From assembly GCF_028209395.1 (NCBI RefSeq), contig NZ_JAQLDQ010000013.1, forward strand, positions 1 through 56,960: DNA of 56,960 bases. Reading direction: 5' to 3'. Below the pieces are notes generated by a model that had not been told where the DNA came from, did no database searches, and worked only from the letters and a program-made list of their open reading frames with translations. The translations under genes and the position numbers were made by a program. Source of the stretch: Collinsella aerofaciens. Lineage in GTDB: Bacteria; Actinomycetota; Coriobacteriia; Coriobacteriales; Coriobacteriaceae. Positions 23,795 to 32,597 of the stretch are shown here, piece after piece (positions within the stretch are counted from its first letter, which is position 1; each line of letters begins with the position of its first letter).

Positions 23795-25156
23795 TTGTCT
23801 CGACTGAACAAAGGGGCCACGGAGCAGCGTTTTTCACTGCCCGCCTTGCTCCAAAAGCTAGCCTGCGTCATGGCCGTGGCGCTCGCGCTGGTGTGCGCGG
23901 GGGCATATGCGCCCACGACCGCCCAGGCGCTTGAGACCGCAAAGATTACTGCCCGACCCAACACCGGTTCGGGCAGCGCTGTGGTCGGCGGCACCGAGAC
24001 GCGCATTACCTGGGAAGTTCAGGCCGATGCCGACGAGGAGCTGAGCGGTCTTTCGCTGACGTTTGTCGACGGCACGACGTTTGGTACCGATGACACGCGA
24101 TTGACGATGCTCTCGGGCGAGGACCTCATGGATCGTACGCCCATGAAGCCCACGTGCAAGGCTGACGGCCAGACGCTCAAGATCGACTTTGGCGAGACGG
24201 CGCCTGCCGGAGGCTTTTTCCGTGTCGAGGTTTACGGCGTGACGTTTCCCGTCGAGGGCGGCGATGAGGCCTTCAGCGGCGCCTATACGCTCGCCGACGG
24301 TTCGACCAAGAAGATTTCTAAGATTCCTTCCGTCGAGATTAAGGGCGTGACGGCATTCGATAACTTCCTGGCCGACCTTAAGGAGCAGCCGTGGGTCGAG
24401 GCATGGAATTCCAACATGTTCCTTCGCCTGTTCCTGAACCCGGTCATTTTGGTCCAGAGCCTGCCGATCGTCTTCAGAGGCTTCCTCATGTCGCTCTCGA
24501 TCGTGCTCGTGGCGTTTCCGCTGGCAATTCCCTTTGGCTTTGCCTTGTCGCTCATGCGCATCTCCAAGTCGCGCATCCTGCGTTGCCTTGCCGGCATCTA
24601 TGTGAATATCATCCGCGGTACGCCGGCGTTCCTGCAGATCTACATCGCGTTCTTTGGCCTGCCGCTGGCCGGCGTCAAGGTTGACGATTATGTGCTGGGC
24701 GTCATCGTCATGGCCATGAACTCGTCTGCGTACCTGTGTGAGATCTTCCGCGCCGGTATTCAGTCGATCCCCAAGGGCCAGAACGAGGCCGCGCGCTCGC
24801 TGGGCATGAACGCCTTCCAGACGCTGCTCTACGTGATGATTCCGCAGACGTTCCGCAATGTTCTGCCTACGCTGACCAGCGAGTTTATCCTGCTTTACAA
24901 GGATACGTCGCTGCTCGCGGCCGTGGGCGTGGTCGAGATCGTCATGAACGCCCGTACCATCGTGGCCACGACGGGTTCCATTACGCCGTATGTGGTTGCC
25001 GCGCTGTTCTACCTGGTCATCACCCTGCCGCTTGCTCGCTTGGTGAGCGGTCTTGAGGCGAGGCTTCTGGGGACGGCCGAAACCAAGAAGAAGCGTCCCG
25101 CCAAGAGCGCTGGACAGGTCGTCGCGACGCCCGCCGACCACATCGCCGGTCTGTAA
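23795..25156 (+). CDS. Amino-acid ABC permease with exported N-terminal domain
   Basis: A 453-residue permease. The C-terminal part (from about 215) is a HisM/GlnP-type permease with multiple membrane segments and the EAA loop around [19 protein letters not shown]. Ahead of it is a signal-like hydrophobic segment (20-40) with TAQA at 42-45, then about 150 extracytoplasmic residues that look beta-rich ([36 protein letters not shown]). This domain does not resemble a substrate-binding protein. The start is the TTG at 23795 with AGGAG five bases upstream; longer open frame overlaps the upstream hairpin. ATG of the ATPase follows 12 bases after its stop. Confidence 0.9.
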   Translation: MSRLNKGATEQRFSLPALLQKLACVMAVALALVCAGAYAPTTAQALETAKITARPNTGSGSAVVGGTETRITWEVQADADEELSGLSLTFVDGTTFGTDDTRLTMLSGEDLMDRTPMKPTCKADGQTLKIDFGETAPAGGFFRVEVYGVTFPVEGGDEAFSGAYTLADGSTKKISKIPSVEIKGVTAFDNFLADLKEQPWVEAWNSNMFLRLFLNPVILVQSLPIVFRGFLMSLSIVLVAFPLAIPFGFALSLMRISKSRILRCLAGIYVNIIRGTPAFLQIYIAFFGLPLAGVKVDDYVLGVIVMAMNSSAYLCEIFRAGIQSIPKGQNEAARSLGMNAFQTLLYVMIPQTFRNVLPTLTSEFILLYKDTSLLAAVGVVEIVMNARTIVATTGSITPYVVAALFYLVITLPLARLVSGLEARLLGTAETKKKRPAKSAGQVVATPADHIAGL

Positions 25157-25168
25157 GGAGGTCCTATC

Positions 25169-25921
25169 ATGAGCGAAACCAATAACTCGAACGAGGTCGT
25201 CGTCAGCATCAAGAACCTCCAGAAGGCCTTCGGCGATAACGTGGTCCTGCGCGATATCGATCTGGATGTGCACAAGGGCGAGGTCGTCGTAGTCCTGGGT
25301 CCTTCGGGCTCGGGCAAGTCGACGATGCTTCGCTGCATCAATCGTCTGGAGCATCCCACGAGCGGCTCGATCGTCGTTGAGGGCGTGGACGTTTGCGCCA
25401 AGGGCGTCGACCTTAACAAGGTACGTACGCATCTGGGTATGGTGTTCCAGCAGTTCAATTTGTTCCCGCACCTGTCAGTCAAAAAGAACGTCATGCTCGC
25501 ACAGCAAAAGGTACTCAAGCGCAGCAAGGAAGAGGCCGAGAAAATCGCTATCGAGGAGCTGACCAAGGTCGGTCTTGCCGAGCGCATCGACTTTATGCCG
25601 AGCCAGCTCTCGGGTGGCCAGCAGCAGCGCGTTGCCATCGCCCGCGCCCTGTCGATGAACCCTCACGTCATGCTCTTTGACGAGGCCACGTCGGCGCTCG
25701 ACCCCGAGCTGGTTCGCGACGTTCTTGGCGTTATGCGCGACCTGGCACGTGACGGTATGACCATGATCGTGGTGACCCACGAGATGGGCTTTGCTCGCGA
25801 CGTCGCCGATCGCGTCGTCTTTATGGACGGCGGCGTTATCGTGGAAGAGGGTACGCCGAGCGAGGTCTTCGACCACCCCAAGAGCGAGCGCACCAAGGCG
25901 TTTTTGGGCAACATCTCGTAG
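25169..25921 (+). CDS. Amino-acid ABC transporter ATP-binding protein
   Basis: A 250-residue ATPase of the polar amino-acid uptake group (GlnQ/HisP-like). Walker [10 protein letters not shown] is at 44-52, the Q-loop is in FQQFNLFPH, the signature LSGGQQQR is at 147-154, and Walker B with catalytic Glu is [12 protein letters not shown] (the family often has DEPTSALD). AAGGAGG is before the ATG. It completes the three-gene importer. Confidence 0.96.
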   Translation: MSETNNSNEVVVSIKNLQKAFGDNVVLRDIDLDVHKGEVVVVLGPSGSGKSTMLRCINRLEHPTSGSIVVEGVDVCAKGVDLNKVRTHLGMVFQQFNLFPHLSVKKNVMLAQQKVLKRSKEEAEKIAIEELTKVGLAERIDFMPSQLSGGQQQRVAIARALSMNPHVMLFDEATSALDPELVRDVLGVMRDLARDGMTMIVVTHEMGFARDVADRVVFMDGGVIVEEGTPSEVFDHPKSERTKAFLGNIS

Positions 25922-25946
25922 CCGCTTTATGTGACTGACATAACAG

Positions 25947-25985
25947 AAAACGGGAGCTGGATGTGATCCGGCTCCCGTTTTTGTT
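25947..25985 (+). terminator. Terminator of the ABC transporter operon
   Basis: AACGGGAGC pairs with GCTCCCGTT around a 13-base loop, with A-run before and TTTTT after. Confidence 0.92.
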
Positions 25986-26038
25986 GGGACGCGAATGTGT
26001 TTTGGTGCAGATCGCGTTACAGGCGGAGCTCATTGCCG

Positions 26039-26458
26039 CTAGGCAAGCTCGGCGCCAAGGGCGCGGCAGGTAGCCTCAGACTCCTCGTCGGGCGCATCGT
26101 AGCAAATAACGGAATCGACGACGTTGACACCTGCCTCGTCGGCGTCTGCCTTCCAGTTGTCCATCCATTCGCCCTCGGCCCACGAGTAGGAACCAAAAAG
26201 GACGACCTTCTTATCGCCGAGGACTTCCTTGACTTCGTCCCACATCGGCTGGAACTCGTCGTACTCAAGCTCTTCGGAGCCCATGGCGGGGCAGCCGAAG
26301 GCGAAGGCGTCATAGTTGGCGACCTTGTCGGCGGAGAAGTCGGCGCAGGGGATGACCTCTGCCTCGGCGCCGGCACCGGTTGCGCCCTCGGCAACGAAGT
26401 TTGCCATGGCCTCGGTGTTGCCCGTGCCGCTCCAGTACACGACTGCGATCTTGCTCAT
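26039..26458 (-). CDS. Short-chain flavodoxin
   Basis: A 139-residue FMN electron carrier with the phosphate-binding loop SGTGNTE at 10-16, the GCPAMGSEELE region, and FGSYSWAEGEWMDNW, all typical of short-chain flavodoxins. Flavodoxins replace ferredoxin, often under iron limitation. The ATG at 26458 follows AAAGGA. It is downstream of, and probably co-transcribed with, the DUF3793 gene. Confidence 0.95.
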   Translation of the reverse strand: MSKIAVVYWSGTGNTEAMANFVAEGATGAGAEAEVIPCADFSADKVANYDAFAFGCPAMGSEELEYDEFQPMWDEVKEVLGDKKVVLFGSYSWAEGEWMDNWKADADEAGVNVVDSVICYDAPDEESEATCRALGAELA

Positions 26459-26504
26459 ATGTTTTCCTTTCGGTTGTGCGGCGTGCGGCCGCGTTTTGTA
26501 TGCT

Positions 26505-27209
26505 CTATCGGGTTGCCTGGACAAGTTGTCCCAGGGTGCAGCCCTGTTGATAGATGTAGGTGAGGTATTGCGTGCATGCGCGATAGGAATCGAAGGTCGT
26601 GAGCGCCTGCTCAACGTTTGTGTATACCTTCCATGCGCCAAAGACCTTATAGTTTTCGCCGCGCTGGACGATAAACTGATGGACATCTTCGTAGGGATAG
26701 CCCAAAAAATAGCCAATTTCGTGGGGGAACTCGCACATGCACCCCGTATCGCAGTGCCTATTTCGCGCGAGTGCGCAGACGTTGCCGTCATAGGCGCTTT
26801 CTGCGGCATTGCTGCTTGCCAGCGTGATGCGCGCGGCGAGATGCACCAGGGACGCGGACAGGTTGTGGACATCGTAACCTTCGGCGGCAAGTGCCGTCGT
26901 AGCGCGGGGGTCGGAGAGGTATCGCATGAGGTCCGCAGGGCGGTACACATAGATGAGCGCTCCGCAGGGGCGCCAGACCAAAACGCTCATGTGGATCCCG
27001 AGTGGCTGGAGCTCGCGGTTGCATTGGGCTATGACGGCGAGCAGGCGAGAGCGTCGCTCTTCGATATGGGCGGCGCCGGATTTTCCGTTTTGGTTGGCGT
27101 AAACGCCGGGATAGGTAAAGAGCGAAGCCGGCTTGATACCTGCGAGCGTAGGGGAGCAGTTGCGCACGACAGCCGTTTGGTATGTTGGGATGTCAATGGT
27201 TCGAGTCAC
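26505..27209 (-). CDS. DUF3793 family protein
   Basis: A 234-residue protein with the family-typical FPHEIGYFLGYPYEDVHQF near residues 160-180, followed by the YKVFGAWKVY segment. The function is unknown. Genes of this family are frequently found beside flavodoxin and ferrous-iron transport genes, suggesting a role in iron or flavin electron transfer (knowledge plus inference). Several cysteines (CNR, CALARNRHCDTGCMC) could bind metal. The start is a GTG with AAGGAGC upstream. It is first of a two-gene operon. Confidence 0.85.
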   Translation of the reverse strand: MTRTIDIPTYQTAVVRNCSPTLAGIKPASLFTYPGVYANQNGKSGAAHIEERRSRLLAVIAQCNRELQPLGIHMSVLVWRPCGALIYVYRPADLMRYLSDPRATTALAAEGYDVHNLSASLVHLAARITLASSNAAESAYDGNVCALARNRHCDTGCMCEFPHEIGYFLGYPYEDVHQFIVQRGENYKVFGAWKVYTNVEQALTTFDSYRACTQYLTYIYQQGCTLGQLVQATR

Positions 27210-27232
27210 GGCGCTCCTTACGGATCTAAACT

Positions 27233-27275
27233 GTTAGCCTAGGAAAACTTATACACGAAAGTAAGCCCTGGTCAA
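27233..27275 (-). promoter_or_regulatory. Promoter and dyad of the DUF3793-flavodoxin operon
   Basis: On the minus strand TTGACC (27275-27270) and TATAAG (27253-27248) are 16 bases apart, a strong fit. Immediately downstream GTTAGCCTAGGAAAAC (27233-27248, plus strand) is an imperfect 16-base dyad with CCTAGG at its centre, over the predicted start of transcription. It is broadly like a DtxR/IdeR-type metal box, though not a full match. Confidence 0.55.
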
Positions 27276-27337
27276 CTAAAAAGTAAGAAAAGGGAAACTA
27301 ATTGATCGAACGGACATGGTTTTGGGTTAAGATGGGG

Positions 27338-27354
27338 ACACCCCATGGGGGTAT
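27338..27354 (+). promoter_or_regulatory. CsoR-like copper operator
   Basis: ACACCCCATGGGGGTAT has the C-tract/G-tract dyad seen in CsoR-family operators before copper genes such as Bacillus copZA. It lies 30 bases upstream of the HMA-protein start. A TTGATC at 27302 and TTAAGA at 27327 (19-base spacer) could be the promoter. Confidence 0.5.
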
Positions 27355-27383
27355 CTATATAGGGCTACTTGAAAGGGGAACGC

Positions 27384-27767
27384 ATGAGTGACTTGCTCAA
27401 CCCTGCGAATCTCATCGTGCTGGCCGTCATTGCCGTCGGCATGTTTTTTGGACTGCGTCGCATTGCCGCTTCGACACACGGGAAGAGTTGTTGCAGCGAT
27501 GGTGCGAGCGGCAAGAAGGCCAAAAAGGTTGTTGTGACGGATACCGATGCGTCACACTATCCCTATAGCGATGAGCTGCTCATCGGCGGCATGAGCTGTG
27601 ACGGCTGCGCTCAGAACGTAGCCAATGCCCTCAATGCGCTGGATGGCGTGTGGGCAACGGTGACGTATGCGGACCACACGGCACGCGTGCGCTCTAAGCG
27701 TCCGGTTGATCGCGGTGTCCTCGAGACGGCCGTGAAAGACGCGGGCTACTACGTCATGACGTTGTAA
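27384..27767 (+). CDS. Membrane-anchored heavy-metal-associated (HMA) domain protein
   Basis: A 127-residue protein. One membrane segment at about 8-24 is followed by RR and a Cys36-Cys37 pair, a layout like the small FeoB-associated Cys-rich membrane proteins. A C-terminal HMA domain has the metal motif GMSCDGC at 69-75. The domain binds Cu(I) or other soft metals, and the anchor would hold it at the inner membrane face. No P-type ATPase is adjacent. AAAGGGGAA is before the ATG at 27384. It is divergent from the DUF3793-flavodoxin operon and convergent with yolD. Confidence 0.85.
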   Translation: MSDLLNPANLIVLAVIAVGMFFGLRRIAASTHGKSCCSDGASGKKAKKVVVTDTDASHYPYSDELLIGGMSCDGCAQNVANALNALDGVWATVTYADHTARVRSKRPVDRGVLETAVKDAGYYVMTL

Positions 27768-27793
27768 GCGCCGCCCTGGATGCGCTTCCTTGG

Positions 27794-28219
27794 CTAGGCT
27801 CGTCCGCGCAGTTCGATGTCTTGGATGTCGTCGAAGTCGATGGCGATATCCTTGAGCTTGAGCAGTTTGAAGGCGGGGAGCACTTCGTCAAGGATGCCCG
27901 TGCGAGCGCGATAGCCGTACGTGTCGTAATAGGTGACGCGGACCAGGTCGCCACGTTTGAGGCCCTCGAGCTTATGCGAAAGCTCGAGGGCTTTTTCTTC
28001 CGTGAGTTCGCATTTGGGCTCGACAGTGATTTCTTGCTTGCGTACGAGCTCGTAGTATCCCGTGAGGGCGGCAAAGGGCATAAACTGTGCGGCGCGGTTG
28101 GCGCGCACGGCACCGTTGGCGGTGAGTCTGGGGTCGGCGGCGCGGTGTCTTCCCTCGGGGTCCGCTAGGCGTTCAAAAGGTGTCGGTGGCCGCATCGGCT
28201 GCTGTTGGAGCTTAGGCAC
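27794..28219 (-). CDS. YolD-like protein
   Basis: A 141-residue protein of the YolD family. The segment RAAQFMPFAALTGYYELVRKQE is cut by nothing and is the family hallmark, and the C-terminal half is a small beta-rich fold (GLKRGDLVRVTYYD). YolD genes accompany UmuC/UvrX-type polymerases on plasmids and chromosomes of many Gram-positives. Its start overlaps the polymerase stop by eight bases, so the two are translationally coupled. Confidence 0.88.
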   Translation of the reverse strand: MPKLQQQPMRPPTPFERLADPEGRHRAADPRLTANGAVRANRAAQFMPFAALTGYYELVRKQEITVEPKCELTEEKALELSHKLEGLKRGDLVRVTYYDTYGYRARTGILDEVLPAFKLLKLKDIAIDFDDIQDIELRGRA

Positions 28220-29717
28220 GATGTCCTCCTACCTGGTCGTTGCGTTCGCGTGCGGTGGCGCCGGCGGTAAAGCTCAGCCCCTTGACGAGCGCGTTTTTGC
28301 CGTATTTACCCTTTACGGCCAGGACGGCACGGGCCAGGTCGCGCTCGCGCTCATCGGCCTCGACGTCGCTAAACAGATCGATGGTGGCAAATTCTTCGGG
28401 TACCAGATTGCCAAATCCCAGGTTGATGCGCTTGACCGGTCGTTTGGGATCGACAGTCTGCGCCCAGAGCTCATCGAAATAGCCCATGATCTTCTTAAAC
28501 GAATTGGTGCGCTCGGGCAGCTTGCGCGAGGCGTTGGAGTGCGCGAAGAGTGCGGCATAGCCACCGCGCGGTTTGCCGCCGTGTTCCCCCACAAAGATGC
28601 CGTCGATTGCCTGCGCCTCGCGCACCAAGCGGCGCCGTTCGTCATTGCGCTGGACGGGCTTGGGCGCACGGGGCGCGAGCTCGGGGCCGGCGGTTGCGGT
28701 GGGTTCGATACTCGACGTGCTCGAGCGTAGGTGTCCGCATCCGTCCACATATTGCGCTGTACCGCTGGCGTCGAGGCGGCGTATGTCGGCTCGTTCGCTC
28801 GCATAACCCACAAAGAGCGAGATGCTGTCGCAGACCACGTGCTTATCGACCAAGTCCAGTACGGCGTTGTCAACCATCTCGCGCAAGACGGTGTAGGCCT
28901 GCTCGTAGGCATAGCCCTTCGAGAGCACCTGTCCTGTGGTGGTTGAGGTTGCCTGCGGGCGATAGGCTTGGATATCGGCGATGGTTGTCGGCTCGCGCCC
29001 GAAGGCGTGGTCGATGAGATATTCGGCATTGACGCCGAGCTCATCGTAAAGCAGGTTTTCGTCGAGCGCGGCGACACCCATCAGGTCGTAGACGCCGTAC
29101 TTTTCGAGCCGGGCTGCCACACCGGGGCCGATACCCCAGATGTCGGTGATGGGTCGATGCGGCCAGATCTCCTTGCGAAAGGTTTCGTTATCGAGTATGC
29201 CGATGCGGCTGGGTACGTGCTTTGCGGTAATATCGAGCGCTACTTTAGCCTGGAATAGGTTGGGGCCGATACCGACGGTGGCCGTGATGCCGGTGCGCGC
29301 GAGGACCTCGTCGCGCAACATGCAGGCGAACCCTTCGGCATCGGTGTGGTAGAGGTCTAGATAGGGCGTCACGTCGATAAAGCACTCGTCGATTGAATAG
29401 ACGTGAATGTCTTGCGGGCTCACGTATTCCAGATAGATGCCGTAGATTTTCGCCGACACCTCCATGTAGTGCTGCATGCGCGGTATGGCCTTGATGCAGT
29501 CGATGCCGTCAGGAATCTCGAACAGACGGCAGCGGTTGTGTATCCCGAGGTCTTTCATGGCCTGCGTGATGGCGAGGCAGATGGTCGTGCGTCCGCGCGA
29601 TTCATCGGCAACGACCAGGCACGTGGTGAGTGGGTCGAGCCCGCGGTCGACACACTCGACGCTGGCGTAAAACGTCTTAAGGTCGATGCAGATATAGGTA
29701 TGCTGCTCGTGCCCCAC
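28212..29717 (-). CDS. Y-family DNA polymerase (UmuC/UvrX type)
   Basis: A 501-residue error-prone polymerase for lesion bypass. Catalytic acidic residues are in ICIDLKTFYASVE (Asp12) and YSIDECFID (Asp110, Glu111). A helix-hairpin-helix around ITDIWGIGPGVAARLEKYGV and a C-terminal little-finger domain follow. The C-terminal region has a Pro/Ala-rich linker near 355-380. The GTG at 29717 with GGGAGG four bases upstream is preferred: an in-frame ATG at 29789 would overlap the -35 element. A LexA-type box over the promoter indicates SOS induction. Confidence 0.92.
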   Translation of the reverse strand: MGHEQHTYICIDLKTFYASVECVDRGLDPLTTCLVVADESRGRTTICLAITQAMKDLGIHNRCRLFEIPDGIDCIKAIPRMQHYMEVSAKIYGIYLEYVSPQDIHVYSIDECFIDVTPYLDLYHTDAEGFACMLRDEVLARTGITATVGIGPNLFQAKVALDITAKHVPSRIGILDNETFRKEIWPHRPITDIWGIGPGVAARLEKYGVYDLMGVAALDENLLYDELGVNAEYLIDHAFGREPTTIADIQAYRPQATSTTTGQVLSKGYAYEQAYTVLREMVDNAVLDLVDKHVVCDSISLFVGYASERADIRRLDASGTAQYVDGCGHLRSSTSSIEPTATAGPELAPRAPKPVQRNDERRRLVREAQAIDGIFVGEHGGKPRGGYAALFAHSNASRKLPERTNSFKKIMGYFDELWAQTVDPKRPVKRINLGFGNLVPEEFATIDLFSDVEADERERDLARAVLAVKGKYGKNALVKGLSFTAGATARERNDQVGGHRA

Positions 29718-29742
29718 GCGTCCTCCCATCAAACACATGTTC

Positions 29743-29789
29743 TTATCGAATACCTGTTCGATAATACCTGCTTGCGCGGACACCGTCAA
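29743..29789 (-). promoter_or_regulatory. SOS promoter with LexA-type box
   Basis: On the minus strand TTGACG (29789-29784) and TATTAT (29766-29761) are 17 bases apart. Overlapping the -10 is TTATCGAA-N6-TTCGATAA (29743-29764), a perfect 8-bp dyad. Its core CGAACAGGTATTCG differs at one base from the Gram-positive LexA consensus CGAAC-N4-GTTCG. LexA would block this promoter until DNA damage. Confidence 0.75.
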
Positions 29790-29938
29790 AACCTGCCAGG
29801 AATGGACAGGTTTGTTTTGGTCGGTTATGAATTGGGTTTTAACGCAGCCCTAAAGAGCGCGAAACAGCTCGGAAAAGCTCCCTTCGTAGCATGAGCCTAA
29901 CGATCGATACGGCCTACATGCACGGAAGGGTTGTGGGA

Positions 29939-30466
29939 ATGATGGTCAACTATGGGTTTGGTATGCCGACGCGCCTTGTTGCGGATGGAGACGTGGCTCG
30001 CTGGTGCGGACGATTGGTTGCCCACTATGGCGGCACCAAGGCGCTGGTCGTGTTGGGCGGCGACAAGCATACGCGCGATGAACTTGTCTCGGCGGCACTT
30101 GGCTCGCTTGATCGAGCCCTACTCGAGCGTGTACTTTTCCGCTGCGGCTCGGTTGAGGGTGCCGGGGGAGACGAGCTGATCGACGAAGCCGTGGCCCTGG
30201 CGACCGACGAAGGCGTGGACTTTGTCCTGGCGATTGGCGATGCCGATACTGCCAGCTTTGCGCGCGAGCTCGCGCGTCGCATGGCGGCGCTCGATGCCGG
30301 CGAAGACGGCTTTGTCCCTTATGGATGCATTGTCTCGGAGGGCAAGGTGCCTGTCGTCGTGGGCGCCGGCGAGGTTCCCGTTTTTGCCATCATCGCGCCC
30401 GAGCTGCTGGAGGGCATCGGGTCTCCTCTGCGTGAGTTGCTCGGTAGCGTCTGCGCCGCGGCCTAA
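29939..30466 (+). CDS. Iron-alcohol-dehydrogenase-like N-terminal domain, stand-alone
   Basis: A 175-residue protein resembling only the nucleotide-binding half of iron-dependent alcohol dehydrogenases: VNYGFGMPTRLV at the start, then YGGTKALVVLGGD. The usual GGGS cofactor loop is replaced (AIGDADTAS), and the helical metal-binding half is absent. It is either a decayed remnant or a repurposed single domain. AAGGG lies eight bases before the ATG at 29939; an in-frame ATG at 29891 has no ribosome site. A terminator follows. Confidence 0.6.
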   Translation: MMVNYGFGMPTRLVADGDVARWCGRLVAHYGGTKALVVLGGDKHTRDELVSAALGSLDRALLERVLFRCGSVEGAGGDELIDEAVALATDEGVDFVLAIGDADTASFARELARRMAALDAGEDGFVPYGCIVSEGKVPVVVGAGEVPVFAIIAPELLEGIGSPLRELLGSVCAAA

Positions 30467-30476
30467 TATTTGGCAT

Positions 30477-30540
30477 AAAGGGATAGGTTATTTTTGATTG
30501 GTAAAGCGTTTGACCTGCCAAATTAAACCTGTCCCTTTTT
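30477..30540 (+). terminator. Terminator before pgi
   Basis: AAAGGGATAGGTT pairs with AACCTGTCCCTTT (one T-G), with a smaller TTGG/CCAA stem in the loop and TTTTT at the end. Confidence 0.75.
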
Positions 30541-30665
30541 GGTCGGTTGCCGTTTGGGGGCCGATTGGCAACGCTCGCTGATTATAGTCTTGACCTGCGC
30601 TAGAATAGTGGCATCTGAATGTCCGGGCGCATGGAGGCGTGCGCCCGTATGCTGAGGAGGACTCT

Positions 30666-32360
30666 ATGGCAACTGTTGCCGCACCTATCGATGCTACGTC
30701 GACTGCCGCTTGGAAGGCGCTCGAGGCCCATCAGGAGAAGCTCGAGGCCGAGGGTATCGACCTCAAGGCCTGGTTCGCCGCCGATGCCGAGCGCGTGAAC
30801 AAGCTGAGCTTTGACGCCGGTGACCTGCACTTCGACCTGTCCAAGAACCTGGTGACTGATGAGACCGTCAAGCTGCTGTGCGATCTTGCCCGCGAGGTGA
30901 AGCTCGAGGAGCGCCGCGACGCCATGTTCTCCGGCGAGCACATCAACACCACCGAGGACCGCGCCGTCCTGCACACCGCGCTGCGCCGCCCGGCAAGCGA
31001 GAAGGGCCAGCTCATCGTCGACGGCCAGGACGTCGTCGCCGACGTGCACGAGGTTCTCGACCGCATGTATGCCTTCGCCGAGCGCGTGCGCTCCGGTGAG
31101 TGGAAGGGTGTTACCGGCAAAAAGATCGAGCACCTGGTGTCCATCGGCATCGGCGGCTCCGATCTGGGCCCGGTCATGGCCTACGAGGCCCTGCGTCCCT
31201 ACGCCGACGCCGGTATTGACTGCCGCTACATCTCCAACATCGACCCCAACGATCAGGCAGAGAAGCTCAAGGGCCTCGATCCCGAGACCACGCTCGTGAT
31301 TATCGTCTCCAAGACTTTCACCACGCTCGAGACCCTCACCAACGCTCGTGAGGTCAAGACCTGGATGCTCGAGCAGCTCAAGGCTCAGGGTGCCATCGAC
31401 GGCTCCGATGAGCAGAACGCCGAGGCCGTGGCCAAGCACTTTGTCGCCGTTTCCACCGCACTCGAGAAGGTCGAGGCCTTCGGCATCGACCCCGCCAACG
31501 CTTTTGGTTTCTGGAACTGGGTCGGCGGCCGCTACTCTGTCGACTCCGCCGTGGGCCTGTCGCTGATCGTCGTGCTCGGCCCCGAGCGCTTCCAGCAGTT
31601 CCTTGAGGGCTTCCACGCCATCGACGAGTACTTCTGCAACACCCCGCTCGAGAACAACGCCGTCGCGCTGATGGGCCTGCTCAACGTCTGGTACGTCAAC
31701 TTCTTCGGTTCCAAGAGCCACGCCGTGCTGCCGTACTGCCAGTATCTGCACCGCTTCCCGGCCTACCTGCAACAGCTCACCATGGAGTCCAACGGCAAGC
31801 ACGTCCGCTGGGACGGCAGCGCTGTGACCTCCGATACCGGTGAGATCTTCTGGGGCGAGCCCGGTACCAACGGTCAGCACGCCTTCTACCAGCTGCTGCA
31901 CCAGGGCACCGTGGTGGTCCCGGCCGACTTTATCGCTTTCGCCAACACTGCCAACCCCGCAACCGACAGCGGCCAGGACGTCCACGAGCTGTTCCTGGGC
32001 AACTTCCTGGCCCAGACCAAGGCGCTCGCCTTTGGTAAGACGGCCGACGAGGTTCGTGCCGAGGGCACGCCCGAGCAGATCGTCCCGGCTCGCTGCTTTG
32101 AGGGCAACCGCCCGACGACCTCGATCTTTGGCGACACGCTGACCCCGTTCGCGCTCGGCGAGCTCATCGCCCTGTACGAGCACATCACGTTTGTCGAGGG
32201 TACGGTCTGGGGCATCGACTCCTACGACCAGTGGGGCGTTGAGCTGGGCAAGCAGCTTGCCAAGCAGATCACCCCTGCCTTCCACGACGACGCCGCCAAG
32301 GCCGAGCAGGACGCTTCGACCCAGGCGCTCATCGAGTTCTATCGCGCGCACCGTAAGTAG
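30666..32360 (+). CDS. pgi: Glucose-6-phosphate isomerase
   Basis: A 564-residue enzyme interconverting glucose 6-phosphate and fructose 6-phosphate. Diagnostic segments include [12 protein letters not shown] (about 160-171), the [12 protein letters not shown] signature, and the later KQITPAF region. The length matches the long bacterial/eukaryotic form. GAGGAGG lies six bases before the ATG. It is single, with terminators on both sides. It could receive the product of the fructosamine locus downstream. Confidence 0.97.
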   Translation: MATVAAPIDATSTAAWKALEAHQEKLEAEGIDLKAWFAADAERVNKLSFDAGDLHFDLSKNLVTDETVKLLCDLAREVKLEERRDAMFSGEHINTTEDRAVLHTALRRPASEKGQLIVDGQDVVADVHEVLDRMYAFAERVRSGEWKGVTGKKIEHLVSIGIGGSDLGPVMAYEALRPYADAGIDCRYISNIDPNDQAEKLKGLDPETTLVIIVSKTFTTLETLTNAREVKTWMLEQLKAQGAIDGSDEQNAEAVAKHFVAVSTALEKVEAFGIDPANAFGFWNWVGGRYSVDSAVGLSLIVVLGPERFQQFLEGFHAIDEYFCNTPLENNAVALMGLLNVWYVNFFGSKSHAVLPYCQYLHRFPAYLQQLTMESNGKHVRWDGSAVTSDTGEIFWGEPGTNGQHAFYQLLHQGTVVVPADFIAFANTANPATDSGQDVHELFLGNFLAQTKALAFGKTADEVRAEGTPEQIVPARCFEGNRPTTSIFGDTLTPFALGELIALYEHITFVEGTVWGIDSYDQWGVELGKQLAKQITPAFHDDAAKAEQDASTQALIEFYRAHRK

Positions 32361-32391
32361 GATTCGCTGCGAAAACTAACGCATAGCCGAC

Positions 32392-32424
32392 AAGGGCCCG
32401 TATCCGTTGGGATGCGGGCCCTTT
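32392..32424 (+). terminator. Terminator of pgi
   Basis: AAGGGCCCGTATCC pairs with GGATGCGGGCCCTT (one T-G) around a 3-base loop; only a short T-run follows. Confidence 0.75.
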
Positions 32425-32597
32425 GCTATCTGGATAGAATGGAATGTATCGGGAGGCGCCTCGACGGGCATCGCAATCGTCGAAGGCGCGCCGTTCATGT
32501 TTGGGACAATATGACATTTTTCCCGTTGCAAACAGCGCCGCCGTGGGTGTTCTGTATGATGGCTCAGACAAGGTTGCTCAATGACAGGGAGGCACAT

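Noticed and set aside
23858..25471. 537-codon open frame antisense to the permease and ATPase
   Set aside because: Arg/His-rich mirror frame across two conserved transporter genes.
29718..29789. Upstream ATG start at 29789 for the Y-family polymerase
   Set aside because: That codon overlaps the -35 hexamer and lies upstream of the predicted transcript start.
30600..32351. 583-codon open frame antisense to pgi
   Set aside because: Antisense mirror of a well-conserved gene; no start context and no domain.
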